Assembly: GCF_905220565.1 (NCBI RefSeq)
Contig: NC_059401.1
Location: forward strand, 3,249,001-3,313,000
DNA: 64,000 nucleotides
Source: Melitaea cinxia
Taxonomy: Eukaryota > Arthropoda > Insecta > Lepidoptera > Nymphalidae
Direction of reading: 5' to 3'
Program-made: the position numbers and the translations under genes
Shown: in pieces, positions 45,172 through 58,004 of the stretch
Numbering within the stretch: position 1 is the stretch's first letter
Layout: every line of letters starts with the position of its first letter
The notes under the pieces: generated by a model
Databases searched by the model: none
The model's input: only the letters and a program-made list of their open reading frames with translations
Told to the model about the DNA's origin: nothing

Positions 45172-45482
45172 AATAATTGTGTTTGCTATCAAACAAAAAA
45201 AAACCTGACTTCAATTACATCGATAAGTAAGACAACGTAAGTGTAGACGAAAAGAATTAACAAACGCACTAGTCGTCACTACGATTTTTGAAGGTTCCCC
45301 TTGATTTCTCTGGGATGCCATCATCACATCCTGGTTTCCGTGGGATATCTCCTTTCCAACAAGAAAATAATCAGCAAAATCGGTTCATTAACGACAAAGT
45401 TATCCACAAACACACATAAAAAAAATATGCATACGGTCGAATTGAGAAACATCCTCCTTTTTTGAAGTCAGTTAATAAAATA
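45172..45482 (-). repeat. ACCGACTTC-type element, minus-strand copy
   Basis: Left aattgtgtttgctatcaaac, aacctgacttcaattacatc, gacgaaaagaattaac. Right atacggtcgaattgagaaac, ttttgaagtcagttaataaa. This is the reverse-complement order of 25496-25830, close to 48505-48785. Confidence 0.75.
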
Positions 45483-45809
45483 TATGAAATTAAAAAAGTT
45501 AAATATAAAATTTTTCTTCTTTTGAATATTATTTTTAGGTTTTTATCTCTTGTAGCGTAGCGTTATTATGCGTGATATGACGCATTTCCGTTTCCATATG
45601 TGGTTCTGACATTTGAATTTAAATCTTATTCATACTCCTTGGTAGACCTGAGCTGTGTCACTGCAATCATTGCTTTAGTTATTTTTTTATTGCATCAGTC
45701 GAGTTTAAATATATGATTTTACGCTAAGAGTATAAATTGTTAAAAATAAATATGTATTTTTTATTTAAGTATTTTGATTTATTTCTATATGAAGAGATGG
45801 CTTTAGCCC

Positions 45810-46145
45810 AGTTATGGGACATTAATCACATCAGCCTATCGCAGTCCACTGCTGGATTTATGCTCCCTGAAGTTAGTACCAAACACATCCCGGTTTCCCA
45901 CAATCCTCATCCAGCCACTACCGGCAATCTTACGTAGATCGTCGGCGTTCAACATTGCGTATGCCAAAACGCGGTCTCCATTTCAGGACACGTCTGCGAC
46001 ACAGGTGACCCCTACTGCCACTTCAACTTGCTAATTTTGAGGGCTATGTTGGTCACTTTCGCTCTCTCGCGGATCGGAGTCTCATTTTGGATCCTATCTT
46101 TAAGAGAGACAAGTATAGCCTGTTCAATTGCAAGTCAAGCGACTT
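45810..46145 (-). pseudogene. Decayed RTE LINE ORF2 C-terminus fragment
   Basis: On the minus strand, from about 46122, the frame reads SLKDRIQNETPIRER then KVTNIALKISKLKWQ followed by a stop. This is the conserved C-terminal block of RTE-type reverse transcriptases (in intact copies it continues WAGH). After the stop, remnants of a W-P-rich tail and the 3' region follow (45815-45950, catcagcctatcgcagtcca, accggcaatcttacgtagat). It is a truncated, stop-containing molecular fossil and a different family from the element at 15193-19478. Confidence 0.7.
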
Positions 46146-47316
46146 TAATCTTTAATCCTCATCCAGTGGACAGTTATATATAAATACTAAATTAAACTTC
46201 TTATGAAAGAAAATAGGTAATTTAAGAGAAATTGCATTCAACAAGTGAAATAGAAGCGGAGGTCCTGCGGTTGAGTACCGGCACTAGTTGAACAAAGACT
46301 ATTGGAAACTGCTTCACTGAATGCTTGCCGCTTTTCAGTCGCTAGGAAGCAGCTAAAAAAAGACACTCAAGTATACTTACGTAATTTGAAAACATGCTTA
46401 TACATAAAGAGTGCATGAATTGAACAATTATTTTTACAATTTAACGATTATAACTTTAAAAAAAAGACAAGAAAAATATTTAAGTTTCAGAGGAACCTAA
46501 TCCCGTTCCGCAGCTTCAGGATGTAGCGAACACGACCGAAATCAACAAAACTTTAATCGGAAAACTTTTAACACGCGCCGTCTTAAATCGACAGACATCG
46601 TATGACGTACAAGTAAAATAAATTCAATCCGTAAAACCTTCTCAATAAATTTACAAATATTTAAATAAACTTTAGTAAAAATGAATCTCTCATAAAGTGT
46701 TTTTAAGGTAACAATCGTAAGCTTTAAAATATAACTAATATTAACGTACTCAATTTTTTGTGAGTATTTAGATTTTTTTTTGAAGAATCTTTACAATTTT
46801 TCTGGTCACTAATACTAATATTAAGAGACGTAAGACAAGATACACTATGCTTGTTATCAGTCATTTTCAAATCCTAGGATTTCGACACTGCTGAAAACGC
46901 TGCGATCAAGGCTGTTCCTATGTCATCTAGGCACATATTTACAATTATTAACAATAGACTATATAAATGCAGCAGGTATACCGCTAAATATGGTAAATGC
47001 TTCGTTGAAAAACCCAGTCGAAACTGATTGGTTTTTTTAACAGAAAAATATTTTTTTTTAAATGGCAATATTACTAAAAGTCATACATAATATGTACGTG
47101 TTAATTGTGAAAGTATAAGGATCTTAGTGTGACTATTTCTTTATTCATTCATACCGAGCGTTCAGCCATCATGTAGTTACGTGTGTAACTAAAAGAAATC
47201 TCATAGTAAACGAAAACTGATGGACTTGTTTACATTGAGTGTTACATCTTGATTACATCTAAATACGTGTTCTGCATAGAGTGTTATATTTAGTTTAAAA
47301 TCTTTTTATATATATA
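46146..47316 (-). other. CELF long intron, no recognisable feature
   Basis: AT-rich sequence with no recognised exon or repeat. Confidence 0.4.
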
Positions 47317-47627
47317 CTAGCTGACACGGCAAACGTTGTCTTGTCGCTACACGCTATTTAAAAATAGGAGTTGGTGGTAGAAGGGTGAAAATTTAGGGTT
47401 GTATGTATTTTTCAACGCCAAATCATAATAAAATAAAAAATAAATTATTTATCAAAAAAAAAAGTTAGACTACCCTCAACATTTAGGGGGATGAAAAATG
47501 GATGTTATTCGATTCTCAGATCTACCCAATATACACACAAAATTTCATGAGAATCGGTCAAGCCGTTTCGGAGGAGTTTAACTACAAACACCGCGACACG
47601 AGAATTTTATATATATTAGAAGATATG
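47317..47627 (+). repeat. GCTGAC...AACGTTGTCTTG repeat, complete copy
   Basis: tactagctgacacggcaaac, gttgtcttgtcgctacacgc, aaataggagttggtggtaga, agggtgaaaatttagggttg, ttcaacgccaaatcataa, and ends cgacacgagaattttatata. It is about 90% similar by eye to 4705-5022. Confidence 0.85.
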
Positions 47628-47697
47628 TATCAAATAAATAAAATTGAAGCCTGTCATTGAATCTATCTGTTTTGAATGTCAAAATAATTATTTATTT

Positions 47698-47840
47698 TTG
47701 ATGTTATACTTCTTTTGGGACAAGTTATGAGAGTAAATTTGAAATACGATGCGGTTACGGTGTGTGTCGTCATGAAAAACAACCGACACCCCGTTTATGT
47801 TATAAAATGTCCTATTCTTTAAAAAAACATTAATAAATAT
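47698..47840 (+). repeat. Second copy of the 4215-4370 repeat
   Basis: gatgttatacttcttttggg, atgagagtaaatttgaaata, cgatgcggttacggtgtgtg, aaacaaccgacaccccgttt. Confidence 0.6.
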
Positions 47841-48504
47841 TTCATTTGTAATTTTCGATGCAGAGTCATTAAAATAGTTTATGACATGTAGCTAATTCTA
47901 TAAAGCAAAAAAAACCTATGTAGTTATGAACAAAAACCATTGTAAGTCCTAACATTTTCGTTAAGTAACGCTCAAGCAAAGCAACCGGTAGTACTTAGTG
48001 TTCCATAACAAACTGCGAATCTTATTTAACTGTAGGTTTGAGTGCGCTTATCTCGAGATTTGCCACACCTAGTAAAATGTTATGCAACTACTCCTTAAGG
48101 AGATTTACATTAATCCGACCTAATGGCGCGAGTTTCACAGTAGGTATTTACGAAAAGAAAAACTTAAGGACTTCTTTTGTACCTGTACATAAAAGAATGA
48201 TCGTGAGATTTGAAAAACTACTAGAGCTATGCAGTTTATCACGGAAGTAGAATACGAGTAAGAAAAGTCAGAAAAAAAGAAGAATAGAAAATAGGTATAA
48301 CAGGACGTCAAAAATTTGTATGGCACATTGTTATTTTTGAACTTAGAAGATATTAATGGTATTTAGCCTGTTAATAATGATAAAAAAAAAAAACTAAGAA
48401 CGAGGATGAAAGTTTTTATAGAAACAGTCTATTGTAAACTATCAAATTATCACCACTATATAGCGTCGAGCTTTCACAAATAAATCACGGGAACATATAC
48501 CAAA

Positions 48505-48786
48505 AAAAAACCGACTTCAATTACATCGACAAGTAATACAACGTAAATAGACGAAACAAATTTACAAACGCACTAGTCCTCAGTACGATTTTCGAGGGTT
48601 TCCCTCGATTTCTCTAGAATTCCATCATCAGGTCCTGATTTCCTTATCATGGTATCGCACTGGAGATATCTTCTTTCAAACAAAAAAGATTCGTAAACGA
48701 CGAAGTTATCTCCGAACATACATAGTATATTTATACACGGTCGAATTGAGTAACCTCCTCTTTTTTTAAAAGTCGGTTAATAAAAC
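48505..48786 (-). repeat. ACCGACTTC-type element, minus-strand copy
   Basis: aaccgacttcaattacatcg, acaagtaatacaacgtaaat, agacgaaacaaatttacaaa, tcgagggtttccctcgattt, gtcgaattgagtaacctcct, aaaagtcggttaataaaac. The tcgagggtttccctcga core is itself a short palindrome shared with 25690-25720. Confidence 0.8.
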
Positions 48787-51700
48787 GAAAATACGAAGTC
48801 ATCCAGACAGAATGATATTTTAGGTCAATCAAACTCAATTAAATCAACGATAAAATACGTCAAAGTAGACTTATTGACAGTGGATCCATAATGGAATTAA
48901 CATCTCTTTCAGTGTCCGCTGGACGGTTTCGAGCGGTCACGGAGTTCATAGTTTAGTGAATTAACTTTAATCTCTGTCCAGAACTTTCGACTCGATAAAT
49001 GATCGACGTAATAATTGGAGGGATTTGAAGATCAAAACTTCATAATAAAATTGACGTAGCAATATAATTTGAAGTCGTATTTGGTGTCATCTTTGTTATA
49101 TATTTTACGCATATTCAGGTATGAATTTATCATTTAATTTCATATCCAATTTTGTTGTAGTGTTTACGACAGTATGTTAGACTCACGCGTTTAAATTTAT
49201 GCAACTAATAAAGCTTTCTCTAAACTAGGATTACTATTGACTGTAAAATGATGTTCCCCATGGCGGGCGTTGACATCTGTGTCAGGTGTAAGTGTAATAT
49301 AATTATCTCATTCTACGTTAAATATGCTATTCAACACTAAAATAATTCAAAACTAACTCTTTAGATTTTAATGTAATATATAGATAGGGATAATATAGTT
49401 GTATTTGGTTTCGCCTGTAAAATCCCACTCGTGGATATAGGTAAGCCTCCTTCTCCACGTCCAGGAGAAGAAAGAGTCATAAGGAAGACAGAGAACTTGT
49501 ATTACCGATTAATACCAAGTACCAAACATACGAGTATCGAACTCGAATAAGGAATAATAACGATAGAGGAGTATATCACGATTCGAAAATCATGCTGCGA
49601 GGCGCTAACCGTTGCCGGCGTGATAATTTACACCCACATGCACTGGTTATATTTCGGTGAACATGTACGAACGTGTAACGCGACAGTAATTTGCCGCGCG
49701 TTTCAACACGCGACGTGTAGGCTTGAAAGGTTTTCACACGCGCTATTTCAAAAGTGAACTGATTTGTATCCGGTTTTGTGTAAGTATTATATAAACGCTA
49801 AGTTTTTAACGATGGGTACTTGTTGGTTACTTTATTTCAATACTTTATGCGTGGATCGTAATACCTGGTCGTATTTTCTCCCAGTCAAATATTATGCAAA
49901 TCAAAAAGTTCACAGATAGAATTTTCATTACCCTAAACAACCTTCAGAATACTTTTTCTATAGTAACCGAAATAAGTACCTACCTAATAATTAAAAAAAA
50001 AAAACAAAAATTATTAAATCTTACAAAATTAACTTGTATCACTTGATCACACCTAAAAAGTAGAAGTAGGTAACTAATAGTTATATTAAAAGATTTAAGT
50101 CTTGCTGTAACTTCTTTAAACAAGCTATCGACTCGGAGTTTCTTTTGATTGTAAGTTTGAAAGTAAACGATACTTGCTTTTTTCTTCTTCCTCTTTTGTT
50201 TGTTAATGGCCATTTTTCCTCCACTGAAAATTATTTCATAATAACTTTGTTATTTTTTTTTTTCAACTTAAATTCTATTCTATAGAGAGTTCACAGCCGT
50301 TGAATGAGGTCTCACGACTAGCAGCTCAAAGTAAGTGCTTGTTTTGCGAGTGAATGAATAAATGATTTGATTATGAACGAATTTTGTAACGCAATTATCT
50401 TATAAAATTTTGTCGCATAATGCTCGACCGTGGAAACATTACAAATACACACATAATTCAGTACATATAAATACAAGAACAGATTTGCTCTTGCATTCTT
50501 AAATAATAATTATTATATTTAAATTAACTTTATCGAATTGATAAAAGTTCAAACTTTTAAATTAGAAATAATATAGTATTAAATAATTTCTCGATTCATC
50601 CGAAACTTTTTTTTTTCTAGATTATAGGTGATATTTATAAAAACAAGCTAAAGGAAATCGTTAGTCTACGCAGTGGAAAGATCAGTGGGAGAAAATCTTG
50701 ACGGTTCCCATATTGTAAAACAGTATTTCTAGTATTCCTTACTAATTAAAAATAACAAGTTAAGAAAATATCAACAAATGGCTTTTTACATATCTGTTAC
50801 ACTTACTATGAAAAATTTAGAAAAAAAAGAAACACGTTCCATATTTAAATTAGTTTGTGTAATATTTATTCTGTTGTACATTTTATTTACAGATTAAAAA
50901 CAACAATACTTTTTATTCGAAAGTATTGCCATAAATGTGTTGTATTTATTTACAAGAGTTAAAAATGTATAACTAACTACATATGTACATTTATTCATTC
51001 AATCATTAATAAATCTCATCACCGTTCGAAAGTTGAATATTTTATTGTATAGTGTTATTGTTTCAGAAGCTTTACTTTATTATTTGATTTTGGTGTAATG
51101 AATGGGGAGATTTATTTTAACAGGGCTGAATAACGTACGTTATATACATTACATTTCATTTCGTGAATAATGTTCCGTTATGATTTATAAATATTTAATA
51201 TTTTGTTTTCGATTTAATAATCCTATGAAATATTAATTTGTTTTACATATTTTTTTTTATCGAAACATAAAGGCTTAAAGTTATTGTCTTCTAAGTTATT
51301 GTTTCATGAAATAATAAAAAACATCTCATTTCGTCGAGTCGTTCTCGGGTTATTTTGCTATCATCCGTATATCGAAAAAGTTGATTATTTTTACTATGGT
51401 AGTGTTCAAAAAATAATTCAAATGATATTTCGTTTATAGTTTAATGTGTTTATAAAATCGTGTATTTAATAGCATATTAATGCATTGTTATAAAAATATA
51501 GAGGTTTAAGAGTAAGCGTTTTCCGTACTTTTCATTTTGTGAGAATAAACAAGAGCCTCCTTGGATGCGTGCAATATGTAACTGATATTTATATTAACGA
51601 TGGTAGGTAATACATTTAAGTATGTAACTATTTAATTAACATCGAATTTTTTATAATTCAGTCTGGCTTCAAAGAATTATCAACTGAGACGCGGTCTTCT

Positions 51701-53189
51701 GCTAAGCTTTATCAAAGCAGCGGGATTAATTGAGCTTAAAGATGTTTGTGACAACTTTTAATTAGAATTATCATTTATGCCTTAATAGAAAGACATCATC
51801 TAAAAAGTTTCAGTATAAAAGATACCTAATTTAAATCCACTTAGAAACTTGACTGCTCGCATCATTAATATGAATATTAATATCAATAACTGAGAACAAA
51901 AACTTAGCTTACATTAATATAATTATAAACACGTAATTACACAAACTCCGGGTACAAGCAGCAATTATTCACTTCTCTTATTTGTATATGGTATTTAAAA
52001 CGTAAATTGCAATAAAGTATCGGTAAACATTCGTCAAATTTTAATTCTAAATAACATAAAGTATGTATATATATATCGGATTACCAAATGCAGTATCAAG
52101 TGCACTGTCTTACCTGTAACAAAACAAAGAGTATTTATTAGAAAATATACAATAAAAAAAAATTACTACTACTTAGTTTTTGAGGTAAAACTTCTTTAGG
52201 CGTATGAGTGTAAAATTTTTAATGATGAACGGCCACGTTTTTGTCGATGGCGCTGGAAGATTAAAGAACTTTTTTATACCTATATCAACTTTTTTAAATA
52301 TTCAGTTATACAAGAAATAACAAAAAAAAAAATGAACTTTCCAGTTAATTGCAGTCGTTCGAAAGTTTTGCGCGTATGCATATTTCAGTGATTCTTTTTT
52401 AATTAAACAAGAGATATACATAGATATAAGGACATAGATATATAGATAGATAGATTAGTATAGATAGAACATTACGGTTCACATGTTATCACGTGTTTAC
52501 ATGTTACGTCTGTCCGAATCGGTTAAATTTATTGACACATGCATTCGATATGCAGACCTCGTACCAACCTCAAACCAAATAGCGACACGTGTGGGAAAGA
52601 ATCAAATGTGATTCAAATGAAATCCTACTAACAAAAATATCGAAAGCGAATTCTAAAATTTTCCGTAGATTTTCAACTTTTAACAGAAAGTTGTCATTTG
52701 ACGGTATGAAGTATGTTAGAATCTTAGTTGCAGTCGACCCCGATTTTTGTAGATTCATGACTTGAATGTCGTCTCTATGACGTTCAATGACACAGGCGTC
52801 ACTTTTCCGTCACTCTGATTGGCGTATAATGGAATGGAAAACTCAGACGTAATTGAGTTAAAATGTCACGTAATACGTGTATTCGTGCGATAACGGGAAA
52901 GTATTGGTTTTGATCGTGAGAGACGTAAATATCAGTGGAGAGTAGAAAACACTTTTATATTCGTATATCTTTTTTAATTATTAAATTTATTAAAACTAAA
53001 GTATAGGTATCAAGAAAACCAAAGTTGAAAACTCTTTTTTTAAGTAAGCTTAAAAAGCGCTTTAAAAACACAATTCAAAAAACTTAAATAAATGAGTCTT
53101 AAATGAGTTAATTATGGATAGTATGAACATACCACCGCACCGGAATGTGGAATCGACTGAGAAGAATCATCAAGAAACTGATGTGATTT
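48787..53189 (-). other. CELF long intron, mostly unique AT-rich DNA
   Basis: A fragment at 49420-49500 (ctccttctccacgtccagga) relates to the 19640 family in reverse, followed by a decayed piece to about 49640. Otherwise there is no exon, RNA gene or complete repeat in 4.4 kb. Confidence 0.4.
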
Positions 53190-53625
53190 TTTTTTGTGTT
53201 ACCTCAAACTTTTCACTGGCGGACCGATTCCGATAATCTTCTTTTTATCAAAGGTGATGCTTGAAATGTAGTTTCATTTGAATTTAATCAAGATCTGACC
53301 GGTACTTTTTGAGTTATCCCTAATAACGTGTATTTACTTGACCACTTTTTTCGTCGACCTACGTTGTATATGTATTGTATTATACCTCAAAACTTTTTAC
53401 TGGGTGTAACCTACTGATTTTGATGATTCTTGTTTTAGACGAAAGCTGGAGCTTGTCTTGTCGTCCTATTTAAATTTCATCGAGATCTGATGACTACTTT
53501 TTGAGTAATCTTTTTTAAAGTGTTCTTACATGATTATTTTTTCGTCAACCTTCGTTGTACTCGTATTACTTGTCGATGTAATTGAAGTCGGTTTTTTTCA
53601 TTTGCGAGCAAACACAATTATGTTA
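53190..53625 (+). repeat. ACCGACTTC-type element, right three-quarters
   Basis: gtgttacctcaaacttttca, ctggcggaccgattcc, agatctgaccggtacttttt, a second cassette (aaaactttttactgggtgta ... gatgactactttttgagtaa), then cgatgtaattgaagtcggtt and atttgcgagcaaacacaatt. The internal cassette is therefore duplicated. Confidence 0.75.
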
Positions 53626-55484
53626 AGGTTTATTATATGGTATACTATAAAGCGTATTATTATTATAATTGATCTCGTTTTTATGGGATTTTTTTTCCAC
53701 GCAGTTATACGACGAGCGATAAACGGTTTGATAAGAATGGAAACCAGTAGTGACGTCATTACCTCGCTAACACTAAACGATCGCCAGGATGCGTTTATTA
53801 AATCACGACACGGCACTCGTAATGAATTACTACCTTCCTATCGATGGCTACGAAACGGGCGGATTCATATCAATGTGGTCTAATATACACTATATAATTT
53901 TTTGTATACTTTGTGTATTTACGTCTATATTTTGTATAATTAGCACATAACCACAAAAAGCTGTTTTACTCAGTTTGCGTTTTATTATATTATAAGAATA
54001 AATTTCGAAATATTTTTTTCACGAATTCAGAAGGAAATTCAAGAAGCCTATATTTTAATATGGGTTATAGAATCTCCTTTTCGTTACTCCACAATTGTGT
54101 TTCTTAATATAATTAAAAAAAAATACACAATTACATTCTTTTTTTGAATGTAGTGCTTGAAAACTTTTTATTCAGCTAAGTCTGTTCGTCATGGTACTTA
54201 TTTCTTTCGCATTTTGTTATCAAAATGTTAAGATAGATTGAGGCTATCAACTATTATTTTAATACACGATTAAGACTTTATATGATATTCAACACAATAG
54301 TTTTTATAATATAGGCAAACATTTTTAAAGGGAGAAAACGGAACATCCAAAAGCGTGTAATCCTCGCGAGTGAAGCAGCGGGGGAAAGCTAGTGGAATAA
54401 TTTATGGGTAACGGATAGGACCATTTAAAGCTAAACTATAAACCAGGATGTATTTGTCATAACGTAGTTATCGCAATGGTTTACTGCCTTCAACTAAATG
54501 GCCATGAAACTGGCGGATTAATTAAACAATTAATAAATTTGGTCTGTGACTGAAATTAATTATTGTAATAATGCAGAATTGCTAAATTATTTAAAATGAT
54601 AAAAAAAATGAAAAATGTTACGAAATATGCTCAAAGACAGAAAATTCATTCTTTTAAATGTGCTAATTGTAAATAAAATAACAAAAAAAAAAAAAAAAAA
54701 AAATATTGAGTAAATTTTTTGTTTAATAGAAGCACAAATTATTTAGGAATAATAAAAATTTACATTTGCCTCAAAACATTCTTTGCCACAAAAAAAAAAC
54801 TTTGTTTCTGTGGCTGTTCAGAATAATCTCAAACGAATTAAATAAAGATGTCAAAGTCACGTGCCATCGTCTTGGCAGCTTCACTCTCGCGTCGGTTTTG
54901 TATTGATTTACCGATTCTCATTTATAATCAACTCTTCACGCTCAATTTTAACAGTTTCGTTTACTAGGAGACGATTCATTAAACATTTGGCAGTCGTATT
55001 TTATTTTTTAAGTAATGTCCCATCTTATTTTCGACGCTGTGACATTTAAGACTCGTTTCGGAATGAATAAATGTCAAGTTTCGGTACCTATCTAGGGCAG
55101 AGTGGAAATGACACGAAGATCATGCTAGGAAAATGTCTCCTAGTACTAAAGTTGTATTAGGTACTATGAGCTATGAGTTATAGTTATATGGTTATCACAG
55201 AAAAAAAACTGCATTAATTGGTAGAAATTATGTTGCTGGTAGGTCTCAAACTACATTTATGGTAGCACTTCTTCAAAGTCTATCACAATATATACACGTT
55301 TTACTTCCTCGAATTCTAATTACTTTTAATGTTTACCCTCTTTTGTTTGCTTGTAAGTTACAGGGTTCAAGATTCCAATGAATTTTGTATTACAAAATTT
55401 TACAAAGTTAAAGTTCTTTTGTATTATTTTTATTCTGTTGCCGGTAATTTTTTTAACTATCGAGCTTTTGATCGATCGTACTGT
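53626..55484 (-). other. CELF long intron; poly(A) run near 54683-54703
   Basis: A 117-residue plus frame 53530-53883 begins inside the repeat above and then runs through about 250 bp of unremarkable sequence. I see no family. The rest is AT-rich. Confidence 0.4.
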
Positions 55485-55593
55485 ACAGCATTAGCCAATG
55501 TAAGTCTATTTAAACAATAGAAAATCTTTATTCTCTTTTATCGATGAACTTTTTGATATTTTAGATTTTTCGTACGGTACAGCACTGGCTAAT
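55485..55593 (+). repeat. Diverged tandem units (ACAGCAYTRGCYAATGT...), left of the 2.4-kb element
   Basis: tacagcattagccaatgtaa...aacaatag is followed about 95 bp later by tacagcactggctaat (55579-55593). The second unit resumes after the insertion at 58005, and a third starts at about 58105 (tacagcactggctaatgtta). Confidence 0.6.
55584..55593. repeat. Left 10-bp target-site duplication (ACTGGCTAAT)
   Basis: Identical to 58005-58014 and directly abutting the inverted ends. Confidence 0.88.
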
Positions 55594-56016
55594 AGTCTTG
55601 GGTAGCACATGTACGATGTACTAAAAGGTTACGTTACTTAGTAAGGTACGAAATGTAATAGTACCGAACATCAATCGCTATTCGGACCTAATCGGACTAA
55701 TCGTACACTGTAACAGTACTATCAACTGTATACTTGAACTACGTTCACCGCGGTCCGACGAGTTTGTATTGTACGACTATGGGTCCGAGTATCACACTGT
55801 CCGATTGTCCGACTGTCCGACTTTGGTCCGACTGTCCGAGATGATGTTATTCGTACCTTCGTACGACGTTCGTTAGCGTTAAAACGAAACAGAGCTATAC
55901 AGCAGAACGGTACGAACGATTAATGTTGAATGTGCTAAGACCGCACGAGTTACACCGCGTCGCGCATTCTATTCATATGGAGTTTTAATGTTTAGTTTTT
56001 AATCAAAGTTTTATGA

Positions 56017-56167
56017 ATATAACGTAAACTAATTCCTTTTACGTATAAGTAATTTTTTTTTTGTTAAAGTTTTTGTTTAAATTAAGTAAGTAAAAATTTA
56101 GAATTTTAGTGATTTAAAAAACCTTTTAAATACACTATTACGTAAAAGGAATTTGTTTACGTTATAT
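56017..56167. repeat. 29-bp inverted repeats, 151-bp foldback unit inside the TIR element
   Basis: The arms 56017-56045 and 56139-56167 are complementary at 28 of 29 positions (core AATTCCTTTTACGTA), with a T/A-rich 93-nt spacer. It may be a small MITE nested in the larger element. Confidence 0.85.
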
Positions 56168-56662
56168 TTACGGAAATCAAATAATGCGTATAATGAGGTT
56201 TGTTATTTCACAATCGTATCTTTAGTGCTAGAAGACAAAAAGAATATATCAAAATGATGAAAAAATAAAATTTTGACCTGTATACTGTTTTGTAGCCAGG
56301 TACTATTTATCATCATTTGGCACTGATCTATAAAAAACCCTACATGCACAGTCTCATACAAAAGTAACTTAAAAGTGTCGCCAAATATGCTCCAAATAAA
56401 AAAAAAGGACTTATTATGGTCATGATATAGGCATATTTTTATGGAAATTTCACCTACGCACATGATTTAAAGTTGTATTTACAAAGCAGGGTATAAAAAG
56501 CAATAAAATTTTATGACCGAAATTTGCCTGTAGGACAAGACATGAAGTGAGTCGAGTATATTATATTTTACACTTTATATTTTTTACAAAATAAATTAGT
56601 ATTTTAAGTTTTTAAAATTTATATATATTGTATATTCTAAACCTAAACAAATATATTATTAA

Positions 56663-57065
56663 TTTTTAACCGACTTCTAAAAAAGTAGGAGGTTCTCAAT
56701 TCGATTGTATTTTTTTAATATATGTTACATAAGAACTTTTGACTGGGTGGACCGATTTCGATTAATTTTGTTTTAATTGAAAGGTGTTGCGTGTCATTTG
56801 GCCCCATTTAAATTTAATTGAGATCTGACAAGTACTTTTAGAGTTGTCTAATAATGCGTATTTACTTGACTATTTTTTCGTCGTCGCTGTATCAAATTGC
56901 ATAGCTTTTCACTGGGTTAATCGAATTTAATGATTCTTACTTTATTTGAAAGCTAATGATTGTCATAAAGTCTTTTTTAAATTTGATTTAAGATCTGATG
57001 ACTACTTTTTGAGTAATCTTTGATAGCGCGTATTTACTTGACAATTTTTTGTCTACTTACGTTGT
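56663..57065 (+). repeat. ACCGACTTC-type element, left part with duplicated cassette
   Basis: tttttaaccgacttctaaaa, aagtaggaggttctcaattc, aacttttgactgggtggacc, agatctgacaagtactttta, tgcgtatttacttgactatt, then a second cassette (cttttcactgggttaatcga ... gatgactactttttgagtaa). The right end is replaced by CA/TG simple sequence (57079-57145). Confidence 0.75.
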
Positions 57066-57078
57066 CTTTAATCTTTAA

Positions 57079-57145
57079 TCACACACACATATACACAAAC
57101 ACACACACATACACGTGTGTGTTTGTATGTATGTCTGTGTGTTGT
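57079..57145 (+). repeat. CA/TG microsatellite with inverted symmetry
   Basis: (CA)n-like cacacacacatatacac turns into (TG)n-like gtgtgtgtttgtatg around acacgtgtgt, so the tract can fold on itself. The 112-residue frame 57020-57358 runs through it and is not supported as a gene. Confidence 0.85.
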
Positions 57146-58004
57146 ATCTGCATGCCACCTCTGCTAGCCCTACATACTTGTTTGCATTACTTCAACCCCT
57201 TCCTGCAACTTAGTAATGTGGTTATCAACAACATGTTTATGTATACATACAGAACAAAATTTGTTGTTACCATTTGCAATCGTTCTATGAAGAGTTCTGG
57301 TATGTATCTATATACTAAATACAAAAAAGGATTAAATTTGATAAATATAATTAGATAACAAAAAAAAATGATAATAATAAAAAATCATGATAATAAAAAA
57401 CAACAGAAAAAATGATAATAATAAAAATCGACTCCATTGGAAAGAACAGATTCAATTTGTATTATTCGACTAAATTAAAATGAGATTGTAATGCATTGTT
57501 ATTGATTACTGAAAAAGCGGCCATTTGAATTTGCCGCAATAAACTTGGATTGTTCAGTGAAGATTTAAGACAAATTAAATCAAAATCACCTATTTCTCCC
57601 TATATTTAGTCATATATACAACAAAAATAAATCAATAAACTCTTTCACTTAGCGAAAGTACAATATCCCATCCTTATTCAGCGTCCTTGATATCATATTT
57701 TTACAATTATTCAAACAAAACTTCGGCATTTTTAATGTCTTTTATGCGTGCGGTAACATGAGCGACCCGATACCTAGGTATAATTTTTGAATTTTTGATT
57801 GAAAGAGCTCACAATGTGCGCTCTTTTGGTGGACAGTTTTTAGACGCTGATTGTGTATCTAGGTTTTTTATAAATATCAATGTCATTTGGTTAATAAATC
57901 TGGGTACTACTAAGTACTAATAGTACTAATAAGGTGTACTAGTACCTTTTTCGTATTGTACGAATAGGGTGCGCACCTGACAATGTCCGATTAAGCCCAA
58001 GACT

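Larger units (their letters stand above)
55594..58004. mobile_element. 2411-bp TIR element with 10-bp target duplication (Mutator-like?)
   Basis: The ends are AGTCTTGGG and CCCAAGACT (9-bp perfect TIR), flanked on both sides by ACTGGCTAAT. Both subterminal zones are dense in GTAC words (for example atgtacgatgtactaaaagg at left; gtactagtacc at right). The left arm carries a GTCCGACT/GTCCGA cluster at 55733-55835. Inside are a 29-bp inverted repeat (56017-56167) and a nested ACCGACTTC-type repeat (about 56663-57065). There is no transposase-like frame, so it should be non-autonomous. A 9-10-bp duplication is typical of Mutator-like elements, which is the only basis for that suggestion. Confidence 0.78.

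Noticed and set aside
53530..53883. 117-residue plus-strand ORF with hydrophobic N-terminus
   Set aside because: It starts inside an ACCGACTTC-type repeat and has no recognisable family.
57020..57358. 112-residue ORF with cysteine-rich stretch
   Set aside because: It passes through repeat end and CA/TG microsatellite. The Cys/Val-rich part is simple-repeat translation.
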